Origin: Allodiplogaster sudhausi
Lineage: Eukaryota > Nematoda > Chromadorea > Rhabditida > Diplogasteridae
Length of the DNA: 64,000 nt
Direction of reading: 5' to 3'
NCBI GenBank assembly: GCA_945643635.1
Contig: CALZFC010000243.1
Coordinates: 450,001-514,000, forward strand
Every line of letters starts with the position of its first letter. Position 1 is the stretch's first letter. Under the pieces are notes generated by a model that saw only the letters and a program-made list of their open reading frames with translations, did no database searches and was not told where the DNA came from. The position numbers and the translations under genes are program-made. This document shows positions 50,901-60,008 of the stretch, one piece after another.

Positions 50901-53900
50901 ATTTGAAAATTCAAGAAAATGGCAATTTGCCAGCAATTTCACCTTCGCTAAGGATTTTTACGTTCCGTTCCGTTTGTGTCACACAACACGATTGTGGAAA
51001 ACTTAAGAAATTTACAGTTCGACGCACCAAAATTCTCTCAAACCGGAAGGGGGTACCCTCCGTGTTACGAATAAAGCTTTCATCTAGCGCCTGTACTTGG
51101 AGTTAATTTACCGTATTTTCTCTGTTAGTACCCCCTTTATTAGAATTTATTATAATTCGTCTAACATTTCCTCCATGATTTTTCAATTTCATTGAAAAAT
51201 ATTGCCCCTCCTTTTAGCAACCCCATCTCCCTCTAATCGCCCACTCCCTAATAGATTGTCTCTCACTGAAGAATAACTGAAAAGGAACGCAGTTGAACTA
51301 CGATTCCTTTTTTTAGAATAATTGTTTTAAATATAACTTTTAGTGTATCACATTGAAAATAGTATCCCTCTCTCTTATAAACACCCTCCCCCATCTCTAC
51401 CTCCCATCGGTATTGAAAAATAACACTAATAGAGAACATACAGTAACGATAAGGAATAAAGACTTCAAGTAATTTTTTTTACCTAACTCGAAACAGGTTG
51501 AATTGGATAACTACTTATTCTCAGGTAAAAATATACTTGCAGCAATCTCAATTTTATTGACTTTTTAATCTAATTTTATAATTTAGGTCCTTTCGAATCT
51601 GTGAGTTTCGTATTGTAGTCATGCTGATGAGTGAAAAGAATGATTAACAGTATTGTTTTGCAACTCTTCAACACATTATCTGGTCGATATTAAGAAAAGA
51701 TGTTTCCCCGTGGTTCACATTCGATAAATACCCTGAAACTTCATATACTGCACAGTTCTCATCCGGGCCAAACCCAAAATGACATTTTCCCGCTCGGTTC
51801 TCATCCAGGCCAAACCCAAAATGACATTTTCCCGCTCGGTTCTCATCCGGCACATTCGCTTTACGCTCGGTTCTCATCCGGTACATTCGCTTTACGCTCG
51901 GTTCTCATCTGGGGTATGCAAGAAAATAATGTCCACGCTCGGTTCTCATCCGGCACATTCGCTTTACGCTCGGTTCTCAAACGACCGGCCAAGGTTCTCA
52001 TACGTTACGTTCTCATCCGCCGGTTCTCAAACGATGTAGCGCCCTCTTTCTCTCTCCTTCCATTCCATTATCTCTCACTCTCATTCTCTCTCCTTCCATT
52101 CTATTCTCTCTCACTCTCTTTATCTCTGTATCTCTCCTTCCCTCTTCAGGCCAGTTGTCCTCCCTGCCCTGAGGCTGCGGTCGCCGTACGCTCTCTCATC
52201 TCCTCTGTCGTCTCTCCAGTCGATCTCTCCTTCTTCGAGAAGGAAGTCTCAATTGTGGATGCCGGTACGGTAGCCGATTTCACTGCGGGACCATTTCAGT
52301 GAGTTAATGAAATGTTTATGTGTTTATTTCTTTTTGTTTGAATATTTCTTAAATAATTTTTTTTAAAATAATATAGTAGATTATTTTTGGAATATTAATT
52401 TGAAAGCTGAATTAATTCCAGCAAAGGCGTAATATTTTTGAGACTGCTATATTTTCAAGTGTATTATGGAAAGTAGTAATAATTTTTATTTAAAAAAAAT
52501 ATATTATAGCGAAGAAGGCCGTCGGCTTATTTCTGCGATTCTCGTGAACTCTCCGATGCCAACCGAGAATGAGCTGGCGATGCTTGGAGGGAGAGTCGCA
52601 TTCAGAGTAAGTTAATATTTTGGTCTATATTTACTTGAGTATTAGTCAATTGTGATAGTGAACATTTTGATGGAATACAAAATAAATTAATGAAAAACAA
52701 GTTCTTTTTTTGGTTCCCTGGTTTATATAGAAATGGTTTACAAATTCTTTTAACTGTATTTTGTATATAAGGAAGGGCCGAATTTCTTTTTTATTTTATT
52801 TTAAGCTGTTTTATTTTATTTCACCATGAATTTCTTTTGAAACAGTGTTTTATATTTAAAAAAAAAATTAGCTTTTCAGATGGCATGCACTGCACTCGGC
52901 CTGGATGGCATGCGGGCAGCAGTGGAGGAGGAGAGAGCATTTGGAGAGGAGGAAAAGGAAGGGGAAGCGACTGAGGAGATCGAGAGGGCTCTCGAGAACG
53001 CCAAGGATGCGGGAAGTGTCGTGGTGCGGGATATAGTTTTTTTAGTTTCATAATATAGAGAGGGAGCAGTTTATAGATATTATTTTTTATAATGCATTTT
53101 CTTAGCTCTTTGATTAAAACAGATCGACGTGATCTTATATCCCTAATGTTATGCGACGACTATTCCTTTTCAGGAACTTTTTGCGCTCTTCAACGAACTG
53201 CCCCGGAAGAAGCAAACGATGTGGCAAGCAAAATTGAAGAAGAAGTTGGAGCGACAAGCGAGAGACGGTGAGAGACATAAAAAATTGGACTGAACAATTT
53301 CAAATTCTAACGTTAATTTTTTTGTGCTACTTTTTAAGGCTATAGCACATGAGATTAAAATGACGATTAAATCAAATATTTGTTTTGAGATGTAACGCGC
53401 TTCGCACTGGCCGCTGGCTTCTCCACGCACTCGCTGACTTCTTCTCATTTCGGACAGACTCGCCTGCCTAGCAACTACGAACATCTTCCGAAGGCCAGCT
53501 TTCTGAGAGCCGTCCTAAATTGGATACTGTAAGTTTGGGCCATACATATGCTATATGCTTTAATGCTGATGTTAATAATGCAGATTTTCTCCCTCAATTT
53601 TTGCTTTTGTTTTTTTTATATTGAAGTTATCATACCAAAAACTAACTATAAGAATAGACTGTCGCTTTTTAAACCTGTCTGTGACAGTGTTAAAAATATT
53701 TTTTGTAAGGGTACTGAGTAGTATGTTGATGATCCAATGGTCACAGATCATGGAGTTTTCAATTATTTACTATTTAGGGTTCAGCCTTCTGAGAACGGAC
53801 ATATCCTCTCAGCATTGGTAGATCTGAAAAGAAAGGTGAGCCCTTTTTTCTTCTATTCTCTGTGCTCCTTTAACATTGTTTTCGGTTAAAATTTAATTGA

Positions 53901-56752
53901 TTTTTTTAATTAACGATATTTTTATCCATGATTCAGGTGGATTCCCGTCCTCTCCCACCCCTCGACTGTTCTTTCCTCCTGACTGACGAATCGAGCTTCT
54001 CTAACAGAATCTTAGCAGATATCATTCGAGTGACGTCACAAATTGGAGATGCCAAGGCTAGCAAAAAGATTATTAGGATTTCATTTTTCATCTTTTATGT
54101 TTGTATCTAGCAATGGAGTTTTTACGTTAAAACAATTATTTTCTTCAATTTCTGCTGCCCTGTAAATATTGAGAATCAAAATACCGTTACCCTTATCAAT
54201 TATTTTTTTATCTTATAAAATAGAATAATAAATTAAATACTGTTTTCTTTATACAAAACCATAATGGTAGTTTGTTTTAATCCAGACGCTGACTCGTCTC
54301 TTCTCCTCCTCGTCGGTCACTCTTCAGAGACTTCGGAATGCGGAAAACGCGGACTCCGTCACACTCGCCGTTGCCGCTGAGCTCCCATCGATTCTTCCGA
54401 AGATTGGTAAATGATCTACTGATTCTCTTTTGCTTAAATGTTCTTTGCTATTTTATTCATCTACTCGAAAAATGGATGTTAATGCATTTTTTTTTGGTTA
54501 GCAGAAAGGCTTCTTCATGAAAATACTTTGTCAGTTTGTGTTGGGGTCTCGATAGACTTTTTGACACGTATAAAATATGACAAGGACATCATACATTTGT
54601 GTGTTATTTGAGGCGAATCACTAGCGCGGCCCACGCTGCAGCTTCTCTTCGAGGCAGCTAAAATCGATGAAAACGTGGCCAGGAAACTCGCGGCCGCAGC
54701 TGATAATTCGGTATCTTTTTTCTACCTTTGCAATTTGTAAGTCTTTTTATCGTAACTATATAAGTGAATTAGACTAAATAGTGAATTTTGTAGTATATGA
54801 TTACTCTGTTGAATTAAGTCGTACAACTTTTTTTAAATAAATATTTATGTGTTCTGATCTATGATTCGGAATTAAAATTACTATTCCAGTTGGTGATTGA
54901 TTCGCTGTTGGAGTTTCTGCCAGAACTCAGAAATGCATCGCAATTACTGCAAGATGAGAAGGGCAACGCCAACATGGCCATTCTCTACTTCGCGCTGGAT
55001 GATCGGGCCTTGGAACGAAGGGAAAGGTGCGATAGCGGCTCTTTCTTTTGTAATCATGTTCTATTTCTTTTTCCCACTCTTTTTCTCTTCTTTTGTTTCC
55101 CTCTCTCTCTCTCTCTCCTTGTCGTTCTTTTCCCTTCATTTTTTTCATTCTTTTTTTTTGTTTTCTAACTGTGCAACGTGAAGCCAATTTATAGCAAATA
55201 AAGAAATAAACTTCATTTTATTTTTACAACATTTGAAAAATATTTTTTCAGTGTTCTCGACCTCTTCCTGGAAGCGAAGAAAGGAGTTGGACTGAAGGTG
55301 ACGAAAGTCTTCCAGCGATGGATGGCTACCGAATCACCGGAGGCTTTATTTATGTTAGATTGGCAGTCTTTGATCTACGTTACCCAATTTTCCTTTAGGG
55401 TGATATTTATTGTAAAGCCTTTTTTTTCAAAATAAAACATCAATTTTTATATTCTCAATCTAATAATTTTTGCACAATTGCCTCACTTTTATTTATGTTT
55501 TCTTCTTTTCTTGTTTCCTGTATCCTGTTAAACATATTTCCTCTCAGCGTGGGCGTCGCCATCCAGCGAACTTCCCTGAGCAGGAAGGAGTTGACTGAGA
55601 AGATACTCGAACTTGTGACACTCGCAGCACAGAGAAGAGCAGAGAGTGCGAGGGGGCACGAGAGGAGCAAGGTTAGAAGAAATCTCTCTCTTTCTCTCTC
55701 TCTCTCTATCTCTCTCTTTCTCTCTCTCTATCTCTCTCTTTCTCTCTCTCACTCTCTCTATCTCTCTCTCACTCTTTCTCTCTCTCTCCCTTTCATTCTT
55801 ATTCTCTTATTTCTTTTCCCAAGCTCTGTGCACTTTTCTGGACGAGATCGGTAATGTAATTTATCGGACTGCAGGAATGTTTGGTGATGTGGTACCTTTT
55901 CGTTGTGTTCGTGAATGCAGCCTTTGGCAGCGATGGCGTTCTTCATCATCTCCCATATGCTGCACTAAACTCGGATAATGTAGGTTTCATTCACCTTTTT
56001 CTACTTTAAATTTTCTCTATGAAGAATAGTACTTTTCTTTTTATTTTTAACTATTCTTGTTTGGTTACTTATGTTAGTTGGAAGAGTTTCTCTTTCTTTT
56101 CTTAATGTAGAGAATTTCGATAGCGAAAGTGTCTATCCGTTTGAGACGCAACCCCAAACCATTACGAACAGAATAAAAAAAAGCAATTTTAATTCGGAAG
56201 ATGTTCTTATAAATTTAGCAAAAGCCGTGTTATATTTATCTTGAAAACTAAAGAGATATTTCAGGCCTCTTCATTCCCTGCCAGAATCTTGTCTCCAACG
56301 TTCTCAAGCCTTATCAACAGTGGCGAATTCGAAAAGTTCCTTCCGCAAGTAAGCGCAAATTTATACATATTTAGCTGACGCTTAATAATTTTTTCATACA
56401 ATTAAAATTTTTATTCTTGAACAATTCATCATCTGTTTTAGTTCGAGTGATGTTTTATAGTATTTTTTCTTTGTAATATTTTGCAGTAGTTACCCAGTGA
56501 AAATAGTATTAATGTTATTTCTAATCATTCGTAATTTAGATCGCCTCATTCGCTTCTGATTGCCTATCCTGCATGGCATCGAGCCAAACTCCGCCTACTC
56601 ACCAAGCTCCGCCTACTCTCCAAGCTCCGCCTACTCTCCTCCTATTCCTCAGACTGCTTCTCCGCTCCAGAACAGCAGTCTCAGCAGTCTGGCTGGCTGA
56701 GCTGGCGAAACTGAAATGTTTTCTGACACCTTGCCAAATGACACTCTTCTAA
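41840..56752 (+). CDS. Focadhesin (FOCAD, DUF3730) homologue, 38 exons
   Basis: HEAT-repeat-like scaffold; human FOCAD is linked to stability of the SKI RNA-surveillance complex. Reconstructed exons sum to 4569 nt, 1522 aa (human about 1800). Start MEATAADFRAQLLFSNPVVQAQG resembles the FOCAD N terminus in position and pattern (given here in part: LLFSNPVVQAQGFSALI). The clearest match is on exons 28-30: PSNYEHLPKASFLRAVLNW and LPPLDCSFLL, against PTDYSYLPESSF and PPVNWAALL as I recall them from the human protein. Exon anchors: 41840-41959, 42213-42324, 43301-43513, 46701-46877, 47800-48026, 48467-48613, 52150-52298, 53390-53528, 56540-56752. The rest is Leu/Ala-rich helical sequence. Exon 21 codes ERERERER through a GA microsatellite; intron 23 holds the foldback element; intron 30 seems to use a GC donor. 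The C terminus carries a QAPPTL repeat. Confidence 0.75.
42385..42456. repeat. GA microsatellite, FOCAD intron 2
   Basis: GA repeat on the sense strand, in the minority orientation. Confidence 0.8.
44534..44662. repeat. CT microsatellite, FOCAD intron 10
   Basis: CT/CTTT repeat filling the intron up to the acceptor CATTTTCAG. Confidence 0.85.
46024..46078. repeat. TA/TTTA microsatellite, FOCAD intron 15
   Basis: TA run grading into TTTATA repeats. Confidence 0.85.
47328..47370. repeat. TA and AAT microsatellite, FOCAD intron 19
   Basis: Short TA run followed by about ten AAT triplets, close to the acceptor at 47385. Confidence 0.9.
47963..47995 (+). repeat. Coding GA microsatellite in FOCAD exon 21
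   Basis: An uninterrupted GA run within the open exon, translated as alternating Arg-Glu after QAAEWLVERE and before MAKREKGG. Length changes not divisible by three would shift the frame, so either the exon model is imprecise here or the tract is constrained. Confidence 0.7.
48738..49380. repeat. 42-bp minisatellite array 1
   Basis: About 15 head-to-tail copies of a unit reading GATGAGAACCGAGCGGGAAA then ATGTCATTTTGGGTTTGGCC and CG. Most copies are identical; variants are GGTAAA for GGGAAA in the first copies, CCAGAT for CCGGAT, and one GAGATCC. Because the period is 14 codons, several frames on both strands stay open. Confidence 0.97.
49381..49746. repeat. Spacer 1 between minisatellite arrays
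   Basis: Unique-looking 366-bp segment (GTGCAGTATATGAAGTTTCA...CCGTTTCATGCGTC) that recurs almost unchanged after array 2 at about 50374-50757. The second copy has an extra AAACACCTCA-type insertion near 50661. Confidence 0.9.
49747..50373. repeat. 42-bp minisatellite array 2
   Basis: About 15 further copies of the same 42-bp unit, even more uniform than array 1 (only one CCAGAT variant and the terminal GGAAAA and GTGCAG changes that are also at the end of array 1). Confidence 0.97.
50758..51700. other. Unique central part of the foldback element
   Basis: AT-rich sequence with no recognised gene. It contains a tandem pair of about 60 bases (ACTCCC.CCAAA.GTTACCGTAATATGTGGTCATTAATTTGAAAATT) near 50810-50912. 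No transposase motifs seen. Confidence 0.5.
51700..51950. repeat. Inverted minisatellite units of the right arm
   Basis: Reverse complement of the end of the arrays: the GTGCAGTATATGAAG junction, then roughly 2.5 units of the 42-mer, then repeated GGCACATTCGCTTTACGCTCGGTTCTCATC phrases, leading to the 93-bp terminus. Confidence 0.9.
55678..55800. repeat. CT microsatellite, FOCAD intron 35
   Basis: CT/CTATCT repeat directly after the donor GGTTAGAAG. Confidence 0.85.
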
Positions 56753-57335
56753 AATCATTATTACCAACTGGGATTATTAACTTTATTCCATTATTTATTG
56801 TTAATTCTAATTTTCTTCTGTTTTCTTACTTCTTATAATAGAAAAATAGCTTACTCGGGTTCTAATAACTGTCGGGAATTTCATTCTTTCATACTGATTG
56901 CGTCATAAAAGATTTTCTGATGTCATGCGTGTATACTACATGAAACTCTGTACATTGGAACATCACATGGAACTCGGCTGGAAACTTTATCGGGGGAAAT
57001 TTTGACCAGGGATATAATAGCGGCTTTTTTGAATGATTTTGGACATAACTAGATTATGACCAGAACTAGAAATGCCATTCCCCTATCCATAGCAGGTGAC
57101 CCTTAGACTGGACTCAAGAATATCATGGGTACAGCTTGGAGATGGGAGAGGCTTCCCGAGGGGCGGGGATTCTAGTGGCGGCGGCCGCACCAGCACTTGC
57201 GGCAGGGCGCCGGAATGGAGGTGTGGAGGGCGGAGGAGGGAACCTCCAGGAAGACCTGGAAAGAGAGAGATAGAGCGATTGGAACTGAGGAAGGACAGGC
57301 AAAATTTTATGTTTATTCTGCAATTCCTTTCTTTC
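56228..57335. repeat. Segmental duplication, left copy
   Basis: From GTTATATTTATCTT..GAAAACTAAAG onward the sequence matches the segment at 63126-64000, covering the last two FOCAD exons, their flank and the terminal exon of the minus-strand gene. This copy is the intact one: it has 190 bp absent from the right copy and two extra copies of an 18-bp coding repeat. Confidence 0.9.
56590..56640 (+). repeat. 18-bp coding repeat at the FOCAD C terminus
   Basis: Three near-copies of AAGCTCCGCCTACTCTCC encode a Gln-Ala-Pro-Pro-Thr-Leu/His repeat. The duplicated copy near 63285 has a single unit. Confidence 0.85.
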
Positions 57336-57730
57336 TGGGTGATACATAATTTTAACTGTCAAAAACTCAAAATATGATTCGAAGAATGATGAATTACCTC
57401 TTCGCTCCCGTCGACTTCGGCCGGAATGGCAGCGACGAGTAGGCGGAGAGTCTTGAGGGAAAGGCGGATACTGTAGGAGGGCTCAAATAATTCGGCGAGA
57501 TAAATAGCCTCTTGCTATTAAATGTCCCTGATGAGCAGTGTCCAGCAGTTCTCACACTCGATTAGGAACAAGCGATAAGCGGAAGAGAGGGAGGGGGAGG
57601 GGAGTTGCGGGAGCGCGAATCTCTGCACACCTTAATCCGCACTTCCTCGTCGTCGTCTGTCCCAGGCGGCAGCTCGCGTGCGGCTCGCCGATGCTCGCCG
57701 AGCGGTATGTCCACGGAGAAGGAATGACTC
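57172..57730 (-). CDS. 3' exons of an unidentified minus-strand gene (partial)
   Basis: Three exons join in phase: 57730-57631, 57514-57398, 57255-57172. Translated parts read SFSVDIPLGEHRRAARELPP, then QEAIYLAELFEPSYSIRLSL, LRLLVAAIPAEVDGSEE and finally VFLEVPSSALHTS ending PCRKCWCGRRH. Acceptors (TTGTAG, TTTAATAG, TTTCCAG) and donors (GTGTGC, GTAATT) are ordinary. The first exon begins with the last base of a split codon, so more exons lie upstream, but none could be recognised between 57.74 and 60 kb. The Cys cluster at the C terminus is notable. No family recognised. It converges on FOCAD with 420 bp between stops, and its last exon is duplicated at 63.8 kb. Confidence 0.5.
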
Positions 57731-58208
57731 CTACAACGAAACGCTAGGGATTACGGTACTCATCAGTTCAGTTGGCTCCTGCAAACCAATGTGCACAGAT
57801 ATTCATAGAATTTTGGGATAGGTATGTGCAGAAGATTGGATAGTTGCCGAAATGCAACTATCCTACTGGGGGATGAAAGTACTGACATTTTAGAGGGGAC
57901 GAAAGAGTCGACCGTCGGCCGGCGCAGAAGACAAAAGAAATGAAGGTCCAGGAAAGACAAGTGGAGAAGTGAGAATGAACTGTGAAAAGTTGCATGAAGA
58001 AAGGACAGAAAATTTAAGAAGGATAATCGAAGTCATCTTGTGATCTGCTAATCGATCAGTTTCATTATTCCAAGTTCTGCATTTATTGTAAAAATAACTA
58101 AATTGTATACATAATTATATGCAAAACTGGATGTTAACGAGTGAAGAGCGACAGATCTCTCCACTCATTCCACTTCGTTGCTCCGCCGGCAGTTGGTCAT
58201 CTCAAGAA

Positions 58209-58932
58209 ATGGTCGTCTCGACCGGCGACTCTCTTCTGATTCTTCTGCCCAAACTCGTCCAAGTCCTCGCGCTGCTCGCTCTGGCCATCGGCTGCAAGAA
58301 GGGCAAGGAAAAGCCTGTCAAGGATGAGGTCGCCTGCTAGTTTAAAAATGTAAAAAATGTGTAATGAAAACATTCGGAGTTTTGCCGCTACTCCATCTTT
58401 AAATAAATCTGTACTTATAGGCAATTCCATTAAAAACAACTTGTTCCATTCAGGCAGAGCAGCGGCCATCAGCGGCGACTATTGTGGTGCGATTTTCTCT
58501 ATCGTTGAACCTGCCTGGAAGTTCGAAAACCGCTTTCCTTGGAAAATCGAGAAGAATGGATTTAGAATTTAAAATAATCTTCTGATGAAAACAAACGATC
58601 CGCTCACGAACGAGGAGCTCAAGAAGGTCAATCTGTCTATGTATGAGCGTCTATGTATCTATGTATGAGCTCTGTGCTTTGATCTTCGATCTTCGATTCC
58701 TATATTTCTGGCATACCTATCCTAAAACTCCAAAGCTTTTTGAAGCTGAGTTCTACGATGAATACTACTTTGTTAAAAATTCTTGAGTCCAAAAGTATTG
58801 GACTAATCTGGACCGTGATCTTCATTAAATTATTAAATCAAAATGCAAATAAATTGAGAAAAATGTACTAAATAATTTTGGCCCTTTATTTCAGGTGCTT
58901 GCTGGGTGCGATCAGGGAACCGCCAACGCGAA
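58209..58932 (+). CDS. Possible small single-pass membrane protein gene (model incomplete)
   Basis: An opening exon (58209-58328) encodes 40 residues with one membrane segment, LLILLPKLVQVLALLALAIG, followed by CKKGKEKPVKDE. A short exon 58454-58486 (AEQRPSAATIV) joins in phase after TCCATTCAG. Further on, DPLTNEELKK at 58590-58626 and VLAGCDQGTANAKAKTK ending in TAG at 58895-58948 look like the tail of such a protein, but the exon with DPLTNEELKK has no usable AG acceptor in frame. The gene may be broken, or the model wrong. First donor (GAG|GTCGCC) is weak. Family unknown. Confidence 0.35.
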
Positions 58933-58949
58933 GGCGAAGACGAAATAGC

Positions 58950-60008
58950 GTGGAAAGCGAGGAGGTGGAGAGTAGAAGAAGAGAGAAGGAGAAGAGAGGG
59001 AGGGTCTGCGAGAGAAGAAGCGAGAAGGAGAGGAGAGGACGAGACGGAGAGAGCGGCAACGTCCTTAACTACGGCCCTCTCGAATAAAAAGTTAACCTCA
59101 CTCAATATTCCCTCAGTAATCAAGCGTTCCATCTTTTGGAAGAGAATTTTCGGAATATAAATTGCATATTTCAAACAGCAACATTTGCTGTGGTACAGTG
59201 TACTCGTCGAGTGGAATAGTAATGTTCATGTAAAATTTGGGAGTTGGATTGAAATTGAAGTGGAGTCGAGTGGTTCCGCGTGGCTCGCTTGGTAGTTATC
59301 GTTTCTTTCCTTGTCGTACAACGCACTGACGACTCGACTCGGATGACTCAAAAAAAGAAAGAAAAAAGAAAAATTCTTTTTGTAGTTTGTAGGAATGTCT
59401 GCGGGAGCCAGCTTCTTTCTCAGTCTGCAAAAATCACGACCAGGCCCGTGTTAAATGCAGTAAACTCCAAAAATGTGAGATCACTGTCATTTATGAATCT
59501 TTTTACAAAACGGACTTCACTGTCGTATTCTAAATGGTCGAAATAGGTCACTATACAAGCGAAATGGCACGAAAATGCTTATTCAGCGAGCTATTCCAGT
59601 TCATAATGTTTATATTAATATTATTCATATTATTAATATTATTAATATCGGACCCAATAGTGTTGAGCGGGACTAATCTTTATAAATTCTTTCACTTTTC
59701 TTTCAAAAACGAAAATAGACTTGCGAATGTAACAAAGTTGGACTAGAAGAAATGAAAGGCTCAACTTTGACTTCCTTAATGCACGCATCTCTTTTGCATA
59801 AAAAGGAGGGGATTAATAAAAAACACGGGCGAGAAACGGTCCTAGTGAGGTTGAGGTGGAAAAGAACGTGAGATGGACATAGAGCGAAAGAGATGGAGAG
59901 AGATAATGAAGAAAAGAGGATAGATAGAGCCACCATAAAGAGCGATAGGGAGAGAGAGAACGAGAGAAAGAGAGAAAGAAAGAGCGACAGTAAAAGTAAA
60001 GAGAGCTG
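58950..60008. other. Intergenic, no gene recognised
   Basis: The stretch 58950-59070 is purine-rich and opens charged frames in all directions, typical of low complexity. GA-rich tracts at 59895-60000 lie just beyond the stop of the paraoxonase-like gene and belong to its 3' flank. Confidence 0.45.

Larger units (their letters stand above)
48645..52043. mobile_element. 3.4-kb foldback-like element with minisatellite arms, in FOCAD intron 23
   Basis: The first and last 93 bases (48645-48737 and 51951-52043) are exact reverse complements, beginning GGCGCTACATCGTTTGAG. CTCTTTCT flanks both ends (48637-48644, 52044-52051), a probable 8-bp target duplication, although the site is CT-rich. The left arm continues into two arrays of a 42-bp unit; the right arm has about two and a half units in inverse orientation. 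The phrase TGAGAACC recurs inside termini and repeat unit alike. No transposase gene was recognised, so the element is non-autonomous. Terminal GG with an 8-bp duplication would fit the Merlin superfamily, a guess only. Confidence 0.85.

Noticed and set aside
41840..56752. Assignment of the long HEAT-like gene to MROH1, MMS19 or TTI1
   Set aside because: Length and the PSNYEHLPKASF segment fit focadhesin better; no motif of the others was seen.
58833..59174. Charged or Ser/Leu-rich frames on both strands
   Set aside because: Low-complexity purine-rich DNA opens all frames; no domain or consistent splice signals beyond a possible last exon of the small membrane gene.
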